Assembly: GCA_030018455.1 (NCBI GenBank) | Contig: JASEFU010000003.1 | Coordinates: forward strand, 186,001-250,000 | Direction: 5' to 3' | DNA: 64,000 nucleotides | From: Dehalococcoidia bacterium | GTDB lineage: Bacteria; Chloroflexota; Dehalococcoidia; DSTF01; JALHUB01 | Shown here: one piece after another, positions 27,397 through 35,636 of the stretch | How the letters are laid out: every line of letters starts with the position of its first letter | How positions within the stretch are numbered: position 1 is the stretch's first letter | Notes under the pieces: model-generated | The model's database searches: none | What the model saw: only the letters and a program-made list of their open reading frames with translations | Told to the model about the DNA's origin: nothing | Position numbers and translations under genes: made by a program

Positions 27397-28206
27397 CTAG
27401 AGGATCTTCTCTTCGCGCAGCCGCTGGGCCAGCTTCTGGGCCGTCTCCTCGGGCGTCTCACCCTCGATGACCTCGCACTCGACCTCGCTGACCGGCTGGA
27501 ACAGACGCTCAAGGTTGAGTCTCACTGCTTGTCTGCCCACCTGCGAGGCGTCCAGACCCAGGTCCGCGGCCGTCCACGTCGTGACCTGCTTTCTCGCCGC
27601 CTGCATTATCTGCTGCAGCTTGGGGTATCGCGGTTCGCCCAGCTCGTTGCTGATGGTGACGGCGGCGGGAAGAGGCGCCTCGATGGTGTCATACCCTTCC
27701 AGGAGCACCCGCTCGACGGCGATCTTGCCGTCCTTGACAGTGACGGACTTGGCGAGGGTGACGCTGGGGATCCCCAGCATTTCCGCCACGCCTGAACCGG
27801 TGGTGCCCGCGTCCCAGTCGGTTGCCTGGCGGCCGAACAGCACGAGGTCGTACTCGCCGATCTTCTCGATCGCCTTGGCGAGCGCGAGGGCGGTAGTGTA
27901 GCTGTCGCCGTTCTCGAACGCGTCGTCGCACAGGAGAACGCCCTCGTCGGCGCCCATGGCCAGGCCGTGCTTGATCGCGTCGCGCGCCGATGCCGGTCCC
28001 ATGCTGATGATCGTGATCTTCCCATCGCCCAGGGCGTCCTTTATGCGCAGCGCCGCCTCGACGGCAATGCCGTCGAACTGGCTGACCACCTGGGCGACTC
28101 CTCCAGCAGGTATGACCCTCTTCGCCGCCTCATCTACCTTAAAGGCCGATGCCGGCGCTTCCGGGTCTGGCACCTGCTTCACGCAGACAATCATGTTCAG
28201 TGCCAT
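27397..28206 (-). CDS. etfB: Electron transfer flavoprotein beta subunit
   Basis: 269-aa partner of EtfA. Opens IVCVKQVPDPE, contains MGADEGVLLCDD and the signature LFGRQATDWDAGTTG and LPAAVTISNELGEPRYP used to recognise EtfB. Carries AMP in the classic type. ATG at 28206 with AAGGAGG six bases upstream. A short palindrome and a possible promoter lie between it and the upstream Fe-S oxidoreductase gene. Confidence 0.95.
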   Translation of the reverse strand: MALNMIVCVKQVPDPEAPASAFKVDEAAKRVIPAGGVAQVVSQFDGIAVEAALRIKDALGDGKITIISMGPASARDAIKHGLAMGADEGVLLCDDAFENGDSYTTALALAKAIEKIGEYDLVLFGRQATDWDAGTTGSGVAEMLGIPSVTLAKSVTVKDGKIAVERVLLEGYDTIEAPLPAAVTISNELGEPRYPKLQQIMQAARKQVTTWTAADLGLDASQVGRQAVRLNLERLFQPVSEVECEVIEGETPEETAQKLAQRLREEKIL

Positions 28207-28261
28207 GAACTACCTCCTTGGCTGTAATCGCGGGTCACTCTCAGGATCGATGCCGACATCA

Positions 28262-28291
28262 GTTTTACGGGTTTAGCGCGTAAAAGGTCAA
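28262..28291 (-). promoter_or_regulatory. Possible promoter with palindrome before etfB
   Basis: Minus-strand TTGACC (28291-28286) contains the stop codon of the upstream gene; TAAAAC (28267-28262) is 18 bases on. Between them lies the inverted repeat TTTTACG/CGTAAAA (28285-28279 with 28269-28263), placed like an operator. Confidence 0.45.
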
Positions 28292-30399
28292 GGGTTTGTC
28301 TCTACCTCTTCACCCTCAGCCGGCGCCTGCTCGCGGGGTTCTTCCAGCCACACCGAGTCCTTCTTTGACTTCGTCGACGCCTCCAGCAGCTCGACGATGT
28401 CGAGGGCGCGCATGCGCTTCTCCTCGTCCGGCTCCAGCGCCGGGATGCCGTCCTCGAACATCTGGATGCAGAACGGACAAGCCGTCGCCACAACCGTCGC
28501 GCCCGTTTTCATCGCTTCCTCGGTGCGCACGTGGTTGATGTGCGGCCCTTTGCTCTCCTCCACCCACATGTGGCCGCCGCCCGCGCCGCAGCAGAACGTC
28601 GTCTTTCGCGACCGCTCCATCTCGACAACCTGCGCCCCGGGAAGGCTCCTGAGCACCCGGCGCGGCTCATCGATGATTTCGTTGTGACGGGCGAGGTAGC
28701 AGGAATCGTGGTAGACGATACGCTCCGCGACCTCCGCTTCCATCTTGAGCTTCCCCTCCTTCAGAAGCCGCGCCAGGAGCTCGCTATGGTGCACCACCTC
28801 GAAGCGGCCGTCGAATTGGGGGTACTCGTTCCGCATCATGTTGTAGCCGTGCGGGCAGGCCGTCACTATCTTCTTGACGCCCTTCGAATTCATTGTCTCG
28901 ATCGCCTGCTGGGCCTGCATCTGGAAGAGGTATTCGTTGCCCAGACGGCGCGCCGGGTCGCCGCAGCACGGCTCCTCTTCGCCCAGCACGCCGAAGCTCA
29001 CGCCCGCGCGTATGAGGAGCCGCGCCAGCGCCTGCGTAATGGGGATGTTGCGATCGGAGAGGGCGCCGGAGCAGCCCACCCACAGCAGGTACTCCTGGCT
29101 GCCGTCGAACAGGGGCACCTCCATGCCCTCCATCCAGTCGGTGCGCGTCCACGTAGTCCCCCGCCAGGGGTGGCCGCGCTGCTCGATCTGCATGAGCGTC
29201 GCCTGCGCCGTCTCCGGCATCTGCGCTTCGTCCATTACCAGGTAGCGTCGCACGCCGATGATCTCCGGCACGTGCTCGATCATCACCGGGCACCAGTACT
29301 GGCACGACCCGCAGGTCACGCAGTCCCATATCGACTCGAAGCCCATCGTGTCGATGGGCCGCGGCGGCTCCCCGCCGTTGCGCTTCACGGACGGTCGCAG
29401 CGTCAGGACGGAAAGCAGCGTCGGCGTGTTGGCGAGCAGGGCGACGCGGCCCGCGTGCTCGATCTCCTTCGGCGAGAGTTCCTTCTCCGTCAGGTACGCC
29501 GGGCAGTTCGACTGGCAGCGGCCGCACTCGGTGCAAGTGTAGAAGTCGAGGAGCTGCTTCCACGTGAAGTCCGTCACCCTGCCCACGCCGAAGGTCGCCC
29601 CCTCCTCCGCCTTCTCCATCATCGTCTCGATGTCGATCGGCTTCAGGACGCCGGTGCGCTCCATGTCGTGGAAGAAGACGTTGAACGCGACAGTGAGGAC
29701 GTGCGAATGCTTAGAGTAGGGCAGATAGCAGAGGAATGCGAAGAGTATCGTCAGGTGGCTGAACCAGGCGAAGGTGTGCAGTCCCTCCGAGGCGCCCTCC
29801 CCCAGACCCACCGCGTCCCAGAAGTTCGCGAGGCCGAACGCCGCGAACGAGAAGTAGTCCTCGCTTCCGCGCTCCAGCGATATCTCGAGGCTGTTGCCCA
29901 GGATATCGGTCACCATCAGCAGAAAGATGAGGCTCAAGATCGTCCACGCGTCGCGGTTGAGGGTAATGCGCGGCGGCTTGATGAACATGCGCTGGTAGGC
30001 CGCCATGCCGATACCGACGATCACCAGTATGTTGAAGAGGTCCATAACGGGCCGGAATCCGGTGTAAACGTCGCCGAGGAGGCTTTGCAGGCTCAGGTCC
30101 TCATGGACGCCGTCGAGGAGGAGGTTGAGGCTTCGCACGAGGAGGACGAGAAAGCCCCAGAAGATGAGTACGTGAAGTATTCCGGAGTACCAGTACTGCC
30201 GCCGGAAAAACTTCGACTGCGCGATCATGATCAGGAAGAAATCGCGCACGCGCTGCGGCAGGTGGTCAAAACGCGCCTCCGGTTTCGACTGCAGGAACGG
30301 AATGAGACGCGTGATGACGGTCAGAACGAAGAACGCGCCGAAGCCGAGGATGATCAAATAGAAAAAGATGCTTCCGGGAAGCTCGTTCGACGGAGCCAC
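28288..30399 (-). CDS. Membrane Fe-S oxidoreductase, probable EtfAB:menaquinone oxidoreductase
   Basis: 703 aa in two halves. Residues 1-250 hold six or so membrane helices of the nitrate-reductase-gamma (heme b) type with His in helices (GILHVLIFWG, HTFAWFSHL). Then come two 4Fe-4S motifs (CTECGRCQSNCPA; CVTCGSCQYWCPV) and two CCG domains (CCGDPARR; CCGAGGGHMW). This build is known for the EMO proteins that pass electrons from EtfAB to menaquinone in fatty-acid oxidisers. GTG start with GGAGG six bases upstream. Directly followed by etfB and etfA, supporting that role. Confidence 0.88.
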   Translation of the reverse strand: MAPSNELPGSIFFYLIILGFGAFFVLTVITRLIPFLQSKPEARFDHLPQRVRDFFLIMIAQSKFFRRQYWYSGILHVLIFWGFLVLLVRSLNLLLDGVHEDLSLQSLLGDVYTGFRPVMDLFNILVIVGIGMAAYQRMFIKPPRITLNRDAWTILSLIFLLMVTDILGNSLEISLERGSEDYFSFAAFGLANFWDAVGLGEGASEGLHTFAWFSHLTILFAFLCYLPYSKHSHVLTVAFNVFFHDMERTGVLKPIDIETMMEKAEEGATFGVGRVTDFTWKQLLDFYTCTECGRCQSNCPAYLTEKELSPKEIEHAGRVALLANTPTLLSVLTLRPSVKRNGGEPPRPIDTMGFESIWDCVTCGSCQYWCPVMIEHVPEIIGVRRYLVMDEAQMPETAQATLMQIEQRGHPWRGTTWTRTDWMEGMEVPLFDGSQEYLLWVGCSGALSDRNIPITQALARLLIRAGVSFGVLGEEEPCCGDPARRLGNEYLFQMQAQQAIETMNSKGVKKIVTACPHGYNMMRNEYPQFDGRFEVVHHSELLARLLKEGKLKMEAEVAERIVYHDSCYLARHNEIIDEPRRVLRSLPGAQVVEMERSRKTTFCCGAGGGHMWVEESKGPHINHVRTEEAMKTGATVVATACPFCIQMFEDGIPALEPDEEKRMRALDIVELLEASTKSKKDSVWLEEPREQAPAEGEEVETNP

Positions 30400-30464
30400 T
30401 GTTTTCCTCCTCTCGCTGCGGCCCTCGCATTCGGTGCCATTGCGGTGATGGGTCGCAGCCGATC

Positions 30465-30494
30465 ATCATACACCCCGGTCGAATTAAACAGCAA
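30465..30494 (-). promoter_or_regulatory. Promoter of the Fe-S oxidoreductase/etf unit
   Basis: Minus-strand TTGCTG (30494-30489), 18-bp spacer, TATGAT (30470-30465), giving a leader of about 60 bases before the GTG at 30399. Confidence 0.6.
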
Positions 30495-30529
30495 CGCTGA
30501 GGGTGAAGGGTCCGGTCTTGTTTATGTAG

Positions 30530-32086
30530 CTACGCAGGCCGGCCGTATGTCTTTCGCAGTTCCGTCTTCAGCACCTTGCCCAGCGGGTTGCGCGGCAGTT
30601 CGTCCACGAACGCCACCACGCTCGGCGCCTTGAAGCTGGCGAGACGGCCCTTGCAGTACTGTATCACCTCCTCTTCCGTCATCTTTTCGCCCGGCTGGAG
30701 CACCAGCAGCGCCATCACCTTCTCTCCCCACTCGACGTCGGGGACGCCGATGACCGCCGCTTCCGCGACCTTCGGGTGCTCCTCCAGGCAGCTCTCGATC
30801 TCGCCCGGCGATATGTTCTCGCCGCCGCGGATGATCAGGTCCTTCGTCCGTCCGGTGATGAACAGGTAGCTGTCTTCGTCCAGGTAGCCGACGTCGCCCG
30901 TGTGCAGCCAGCCGTCCACGATCGCCTCCGCCGTCGCTTCTGCCTGGCCGTGGTATTCGCGCATGATACGGGCGCCGCGAACGCAGATCTCGCCCTCTTC
31001 GCCGGGGCCGAGCACGTTGCCCTTGGGGTCCATGATCGCGATCTCCACGTCGTCCATCGGCCGTCCGACGGAGCGCAGCCGCCGCAGCTTCTTCTCCCGC
31101 TCCTCGTCCGTCCCCTCGATGCGGTGGTCCTCCGGCCCCAGGTACGTCATCGTCGAAGTGCTCTCCGTCTGGCCGTAGGCATTCATCAGGCCGCACTTGA
31201 ACACATCGACGGCCCTGCGCACCACCTCGTAGGGCATGGGCGCGGCCCCGTACGTAATGAGCTGAAGCGAACTGAGGTCGTACTTTTCGAAGTCCGGGTG
31301 CTCCATGATGCGCTTGAGCATCGTGGGCACGACGAAGCTGTGCGTGACCTTCTCCTTCTGCACCGCTTCCAGCCAGAGGCCGGGCTCGAACTGGGGCAGG
31401 ATGACGAGCTTCCGCCCGCCCCAGATCGACGACATGATCGCCGTGAGGCCGGCAACGTGGTATACGGGCACCGACAGCAGCGTGACCTCCAGCGGCTGCT
31501 CGGGGTCGGCGGGGCTCATGGTGTTGACCACGTAGACGGAGAGGGTGAGGTAAGTCAGGATGACACCTTTGGGGAGGGCTGTCGTTCCGCTCGTGTACAT
31601 GAGCACGGTGGCGTCGCCCTCTTCGATGGGCACAAACACCTCCTCGTCGCTGCCCGACGCCAGGAGATCATCGTAGGCAGGCATGCCGTCGACGCGGCCG
31701 TCGATGCAGACGAGGTCTTTCACCCCCGGCGTCTCCGGCTGCAGCGAGCGCGCGAGGTCGACATAACGTTCGCCGACGAAGAGCAGCGACGCTTCGGAGT
31801 TGTTGAGCATGTGCACCGTCTCTTCGCGCTTGGCCCGATAGTTCAGCGGCACGAAGACGGCGCCGATCTTGGCGCAGGCGTAGTACGTTTCGACGTACTG
31901 CGGGCTGTTGAGGGCCATCACCGCGACCTTCGTGCCCTGCTGCACCCCCCGCGATAGCAGCGCGTTCGCCAGGCGGTTAACGCGCGTCGCCATCTCCATG
32001 TAGGTGATGCGCTGCTCGCCGCACACGAGCGCCTCCCTATCGGGTACCACCGCCGAGCTTATTTGCAGGAACTCCGCCGTGTTCAT
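30530..32086 (-). CDS. AMP-dependent acyl-CoA synthetase/ligase
   Basis: 518-aa ANL-superfamily enzyme that activates a carboxylic acid with ATP and CoA. Core motifs are intact: P-loop YTSGTTALPKG, YGQTEST, GWLHTGDVGYLDE and the C-terminal catalytic lysine PRNPLGKVLK. Substrate class (fatty, aromatic or other) cannot be read from sequence. ATG at 32086 with GAGGG five bases upstream is preferred over a GTG four codons earlier. Last gene of a minus-strand unit with two enoyl-CoA hydratases and two small proteins. Confidence 0.92.
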   Translation of the reverse strand: MNTAEFLQISSAVVPDREALVCGEQRITYMEMATRVNRLANALLSRGVQQGTKVAVMALNSPQYVETYYACAKIGAVFVPLNYRAKREETVHMLNNSEASLLFVGERYVDLARSLQPETPGVKDLVCIDGRVDGMPAYDDLLASGSDEEVFVPIEEGDATVLMYTSGTTALPKGVILTYLTLSVYVVNTMSPADPEQPLEVTLLSVPVYHVAGLTAIMSSIWGGRKLVILPQFEPGLWLEAVQKEKVTHSFVVPTMLKRIMEHPDFEKYDLSSLQLITYGAAPMPYEVVRRAVDVFKCGLMNAYGQTESTSTMTYLGPEDHRIEGTDEEREKKLRRLRSVGRPMDDVEIAIMDPKGNVLGPGEEGEICVRGARIMREYHGQAEATAEAIVDGWLHTGDVGYLDEDSYLFITGRTKDLIIRGGENISPGEIESCLEEHPKVAEAAVIGVPDVEWGEKVMALLVLQPGEKMTEEEVIQYCKGRLASFKAPSVVAFVDELPRNPLGKVLKTELRKTYGRPA

Positions 32087-32124
32087 TTCATCCCTCACAT
32101 TTCCTCAAACACCCGGTTGCCGCG

Positions 32125-32907
32125 TTATTCTCGAAAGCCGCTCGCCTGCTTTTCCCTGTACCGCCGGAGGCCCGCCGCCGCTTCGTCCGACGCCAGCGCC
32201 AGCGCCGCCAGACGCTCCTCGAGCGCCAGTCCCTCCGCGAGCGGCAGCTCGATGCCCCTGGTGAGCGCCTCCTTCGCGTAGGCGAGGGCGAGCGCCGGCC
32301 TGGATATCAGCCGTTCAGCCCATTCCTCCGCCTCGGCGTAGAGACGCTCTCTCGGCACCACCCTGTTCACCAGCCCCAGCCGCACCGCCTCCGCCGCGTC
32401 GATCTCGCGGCCGGAGAGGACCATGTCAATCGCTACGCCGAAGGGCACTGTACGCGCCAGGAGCTGCGTGCCGCCCGCCGACGGTATGTAGCCGAGGCCC
32501 ACCTCCGGCAGGCCGAAGCGCGCGTCCTCGCTGGCGATGCGGACGTCGCAGCACATGCTCATCTCGCAGCCGGCGCCCAGCGCGTAGCCGTGGATGGCGG
32601 CGATGAGCGGCTTGTCGATGTCGAGCATGAGCTGCCAGAGGTCGCGCTCGCGCCGCGCGCGCCGCGCCTCGACGTACGAAGGGGAGGTGCCGAACTCGCT
32701 GATGTCGGCGCCCGAGGAGAAGGCGCGTTCGCCGGCGCCCTTGATTATGAGCGCCCCGACCGTGGGGTCGTCGCGCACCGCCTGCATCGCCGTCCACATC
32801 TCGTCGCGCATCCGCAAGTTGAGCGCGTTGAGCACCTGCGGACGGTTCAGCGTGAGCCAGGCGATGCGCCCGCGCTTTTCGTAGAGTATAGTCTCGAACC
32901 CGTCCAA
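32125..32907 (-). CDS. Enoyl-CoA hydratase/isomerase (crotonase family), copy 1
   Basis: 260 aa with both crotonase glutamates, Glu115 (GCEMSMCCD) and Glu135 (GLPEVGLGYIPSAGGTQ), so a hydratase reaction is likely. The oxyanion-hole GADIS segment is at 66-70. Only a TTG start (32907) is available, 15 bases after the stop of the small gene upstream. It is clearly diverged from copy 2 at 33426-34205, so the two are not a recent duplication. Substrate unknown. Confidence 0.9.
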   Translation of the reverse strand: MDGFETILYEKRGRIAWLTLNRPQVLNALNLRMRDEMWTAMQAVRDDPTVGALIIKGAGERAFSSGADISEFGTSPSYVEARRARRERDLWQLMLDIDKPLIAAIHGYALGAGCEMSMCCDVRIASEDARFGLPEVGLGYIPSAGGTQLLARTVPFGVAIDMVLSGREIDAAEAVRLGLVNRVVPRERLYAEAEEWAERLISRPALALAYAKEALTRGIELPLAEGLALEERLAALALASDEAAAGLRRYREKQASGFRE

Positions 32908-32922
32908 GGGGCCGCCGATCGA

Positions 32923-33162
32923 CTAGCGCCAGTCCGGCCTGCGGATCTGGCTGCGCTCTTTGCTCGCCAGGGCCTTAGCCAGGTCCTGGTTGATCTTCTC
33001 CGCCAGCAGCCGCATCCCCTCGCGCGACGGCTGCATCTCCTGGCTGCGCCAGAGGCGTATCCGCGCCCGGTCCTCGTCGGATATCTGCGTCTCTTCCAGC
33101 ATCCGCGAGAGGACGTGCGACATCAGCGCCCACGCCTCGTCTACTTCAAGCTCTACCTTCAT
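32923..33162 (-). CDS. Small protein of unknown function, paralogue B
   Basis: 79 aa, soluble, mainly helical, with opening KVELEVDEAWALMSHVLSRM and WRSQE near residue 40. It aligns without gaps to the neighbouring 84-aa protein (18 identities in the first 39 residues). ATG at 33162 with GGAG nine bases upstream, 3 bases after the stop of its paralogue. Both lie between two enoyl-CoA hydratase genes. No family recognised; a subunit or regulator of the hydratases is only a guess. Confidence 0.75.
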   Translation of the reverse strand: MKVELEVDEAWALMSHVLSRMLEETQISDEDRARIRLWRSQEMQPSREGMRLLAEKINQDLAKALASKERSQIRRPDWR

Positions 33163-33165
33163 CCC

Positions 33166-33420
33166 CTATGTCTCCTTGGACGACACGTACCAGCCCTTGC
33201 GCCGCAGCAATCGCCGCGTCTTCTCGTCGAGGGTGTTGCCAAGGGCCTCGTTCATGCCGATGGCGAGGTCGCTCATCTCCGCCGTCCCTTCCGCCCGGTC
33301 GGTCCGCCAGCGCTTTATCTCCCTGCGGGCCTCCGCCGAAAGCTCGACGTTGTCCAGCACCTGCGAGACGACAAGCGTCATGATTGACCACGCTTCGTCC
33401 GGTTCCAGTATCACCTGCAT
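33166..33420 (-). CDS. Small protein of unknown function, paralogue A
   Basis: 84 aa, opening QVILEPDEAWSIMTLVVSQV and RWRTDR near residue 40; paralogue of the gene just downstream. The ATG at 33420 aligns exactly with the paralogue's first residue; a GTG at 33429 that overlaps the preceding stop would add three residues. Starts 5 bases after the enoyl-CoA hydratase copy 2 stop. No known domain was recognised. Confidence 0.75.
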   Translation of the reverse strand: MQVILEPDEAWSIMTLVVSQVLDNVELSAEARREIKRWRTDRAEGTAEMSDLAIGMNEALGNTLDEKTRRLLRRKGWYVSSKET

Positions 33421-33425
33421 CCAGT

Positions 33426-34205
33426 TCACCTGCCCTTGAAGTTGGGGTCTCTTTTTTCGAGGAAGGCGCGCACGCCCTCCGCCCTGTCTTCCGTCGTCTG
33501 GAGGATAATCGTGAGGTCGGTCTCGAAGCGGAGCGCCTGCTCGAGGGGCATCTCGGCGCCCCGCAGCACCGCTTCCTTGGCGTAGCGGACCGCTATCGGC
33601 CCCCGGCGCGCGATCTCCTCCGCCGTCGCCTCCGCCTCCGCCATCAGCCGCGGGCGCGGCGTCACCTTGCTCACCAGACCGATCCGCAGCGCCTCCGCCG
33701 CGTCCACGACCTCACCCGTGAGCACCATCTCGAGCGCCTTCGCCCGCCCGACGACGCGGGGCAGCCGCTGCGTTCCGCCCGCCATGGGGAGGAGCCCAAA
33801 GCCCGTCTCCGGCAGTCCGAAGCGGGCGTTGTCGCTGCAGATCCGCACGTCGCAGGCGAGCGCAAGCTCCAGGCCGGCGCTGAGAGCAACGCCGTTGACC
33901 GCGGCGATCACCGGGCGGCTGAGACTGTTCAGGAACGAGAATGAGCCGCCGAGGACGCGCTCCCGCCGCGCCCACTCCAGCGGCGTCTCGTCGCCGATCC
34001 GCGAGACGTCCCAGCCGGAGCAGAAGACGTCGCCTTCACCCGTGACGATGGCGACGTAGCAGTCGGGGTCGTCGTTTATCGCGGCGGCAGCGGAGGCCAG
34101 TTCGGAGAGCGCTTGCTGATTGAGGACGTTCCCCTCAGCGGGGCGGCAGAGGCTGACGTAAGCGAGATGCCCCTTCTTTTCCAGCGTGAGGGTCCGGTAC
34201 GTCAT
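33426..34205 (-). CDS. Enoyl-CoA hydratase/isomerase (crotonase family), copy 2
   Basis: 259 aa. Crotonase catalytic glutamates are Glu113 (AGLELALACD) and Glu133 (GLPETGFGLLPMAGGTQ); CSGWDVS holds the oxyanion-hole region. ATG at 34205 with AAAAGG five bases upstream; the frame stays open further but lacks a better start. First gene of the unit ECH2-smallA-smallB-ECH1-acyl-CoA synthetase, driven by a promoter at 34251-34279 that is divergent from the CoA-transferase promoter. Confidence 0.91.
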   Translation of the reverse strand: MTYRTLTLEKKGHLAYVSLCRPAEGNVLNQQALSELASAAAAINDDPDCYVAIVTGEGDVFCSGWDVSRIGDETPLEWARRERVLGGSFSFLNSLSRPVIAAVNGVALSAGLELALACDVRICSDNARFGLPETGFGLLPMAGGTQRLPRVVGRAKALEMVLTGEVVDAAEALRIGLVSKVTPRPRLMAEAEATAEEIARRGPIAVRYAKEAVLRGAEMPLEQALRFETDLTIILQTTEDRAEGVRAFLEKRDPNFKGR

Positions 34206-34250
34206 GGTGGCCTTTTCGGCGCGCGGTGCCGCTGTGGTGTGAGCGTGGGG

Positions 34251-34279
34251 ATCGTAGCAACCAGCCCAAATAGAGTCAA
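34251..34279 (-). promoter_or_regulatory. Promoter of the enoyl-CoA hydratase unit
   Basis: Minus-strand TTGACT (34279-34274), 17-bp spacer, TACGAT (34256-34251) with an extended-10 TGC. Divergent from the plus-strand promoter at 34326-34354, so both units may share control. Confidence 0.7.
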
Positions 34280-34325
34280 CAAAGGGGACTCCGACCACGC
34301 TTGGCGGGCCGCCTCCTGCCTGCGC

Positions 34326-34354
34326 TTGCCCTACGCCGGTCCCGCCTGTATCAT
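34326..34354 (+). promoter_or_regulatory. Promoter of the CoA-transferase unit
   Basis: TTGCCC (34326-34331), 17-bp spacer, TATCAT (34349-34354), about 50 bases before the first CoA-transferase ATG. Confidence 0.6.
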
Positions 34355-34404
34355 GCCAGCCGAGGCTATCGCCTCCAGACCGGACGAAGAGAGTCAGCGT
34401 TCTC

Positions 34405-35634
34405 ATGCCGGACCCAGCCCTCTCAGACCTGCGCGTAATCGAAGTCGCCCAGGGCATCGCGGGGCCTTACTGCGGCAAGCTGCTCGCGTCGTACGGCGCC
34501 GATGTCATCAAGGTCGAGCCGCCGGGCGCAGGCGACCTCTCGCGGCGCTTCGGCCCGTTCCCGGAAGACATCCCCCACCTCGAAAAAAGCGGCACCTTCC
34601 TCCACCTGAACACAAGCAAGCGGAGCGTCACGCTTGACATAACCGGCGAAACGGGCCGACTGGCATTCCGACGCCTCCTCCAGAACGCCGACATCCTCAT
34701 CGAGAACTGCGCGCCGGGACAGATGGCGCAGTGGGGGCTCGGCTACGACGACCTCAAGGCCGATCTCCCTCGCCTCATCTACGTCTCGATCAGCCCCTTC
34801 GGCCAGACAGGCCCCTACCGCGACTACAAGGGCAACAGCCTGACGGCGATGGCCACCAGCGGCGTCATGTACGTCACCGGCGCCCCCGACCGCGAGCCGC
34901 TGACTACCGGCGGCGAGCCCGCGGAATACCTCGCCGGCATGTACGCCTGGCTCGGCGCCCTCGCCGCTCTCGCCTATCGCGACCGCGAGAACGCGGGGCA
35001 GCAGGTAGACGTCTCGCTCATGGAAGCGGCCGCCTCGGCCGACGAGTACAGCGCCGCCATGTACGCCTTCATGGGCGCCATCCGCCGCCGCTACTACTCT
35101 CGCCACCTCTTCAGCTACCCGTCCGACATCTACGCCTGCAAGGACGGCCACGTCGTCGTCAGCCCCGCCGCTCAGGGCTTCCCGTCGCCGACCGCGACCG
35201 ACCAGGGCGCCTCGCCCATGTCCCTGCTCCTCGGCGACGTCGAGCTCGACCAGAACGACCTCTTCCGCGACCGCTGGGCCCGCTGGTTCCGCTGGCAGGA
35301 GTTCGAGAGGCTTCTTCAGCCATACCTTGAGAGCAATTCCGCCGACGAAATCGTTTCGTTCGCGCAGGCGCTGCGCATGCCTTTCGCCCACGTCTTCAAC
35401 GCCGCCCAACTCCTCGAAAACGAGCACCTCAGGGAGCGCGGCTTCTTCCAGGAGATCGATCACCCGCAGGCAGGCCGTCTCAAGTACACCGGCGACCTGT
35501 TCAAGGCCGATCGCATGAAGGCGCCGCTGCGGCGCGCCCCGCTCCTCGGCGAGCATAACGAGGAGATACTTGGGGGAGAGCTCGGCTACACGAAGAAAGA
35601 CCTCGAAGTGCTCCGCGGTCAGGGAGTGATCTAG
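34405..35634 (+). CDS. Class III (CaiB/BaiF) CoA-transferase, pair 1 first gene
   Basis: 409-aa full-length family III CoA-transferase. The N-terminal Rossmann part has RVIEVAQGIAGPYCGKLLASYGADVIKVEPP and the SPFGQTGPY loop; the acid expected to form the acyl-enzyme anhydride is Glu in VDVSLMEAAAS (Asp in formyl-CoA transferase). The middle small domain (YACKDGHVVVS...) and C-terminal PLLGEHNEEIL link are complete. It transfers CoA between carboxylic acids; donor and acceptor unknown. Two bases separate its stop from the next transferase gene, suggesting a heterodimer as in BbsEF. Confidence 0.9.
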   Translation: MPDPALSDLRVIEVAQGIAGPYCGKLLASYGADVIKVEPPGAGDLSRRFGPFPEDIPHLEKSGTFLHLNTSKRSVTLDITGETGRLAFRRLLQNADILIENCAPGQMAQWGLGYDDLKADLPRLIYVSISPFGQTGPYRDYKGNSLTAMATSGVMYVTGAPDREPLTTGGEPAEYLAGMYAWLGALAALAYRDRENAGQQVDVSLMEAAASADEYSAAMYAFMGAIRRRYYSRHLFSYPSDIYACKDGHVVVSPAAQGFPSPTATDQGASPMSLLLGDVELDQNDLFRDRWARWFRWQEFERLLQPYLESNSADEIVSFAQALRMPFAHVFNAAQLLENEHLRERGFFQEIDHPQAGRLKYTGDLFKADRMKAPLRRAPLLGEHNEEILGGELGYTKKDLEVLRGQGVI

Positions 35635-35636
35635 AC

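Noticed and set aside
28531-30633. Long open frame opposite the Fe-S oxidoreductase gene
   Set aside because: Shadow frame produced by high GC content; low-complexity translation without domain signals.
32125-34205. Recent tandem duplication of hydratase plus small protein
   Set aside because: Order is ECH2-smallA-smallB-ECH1 and the proteins are strongly diverged, so it is an old arrangement at best.
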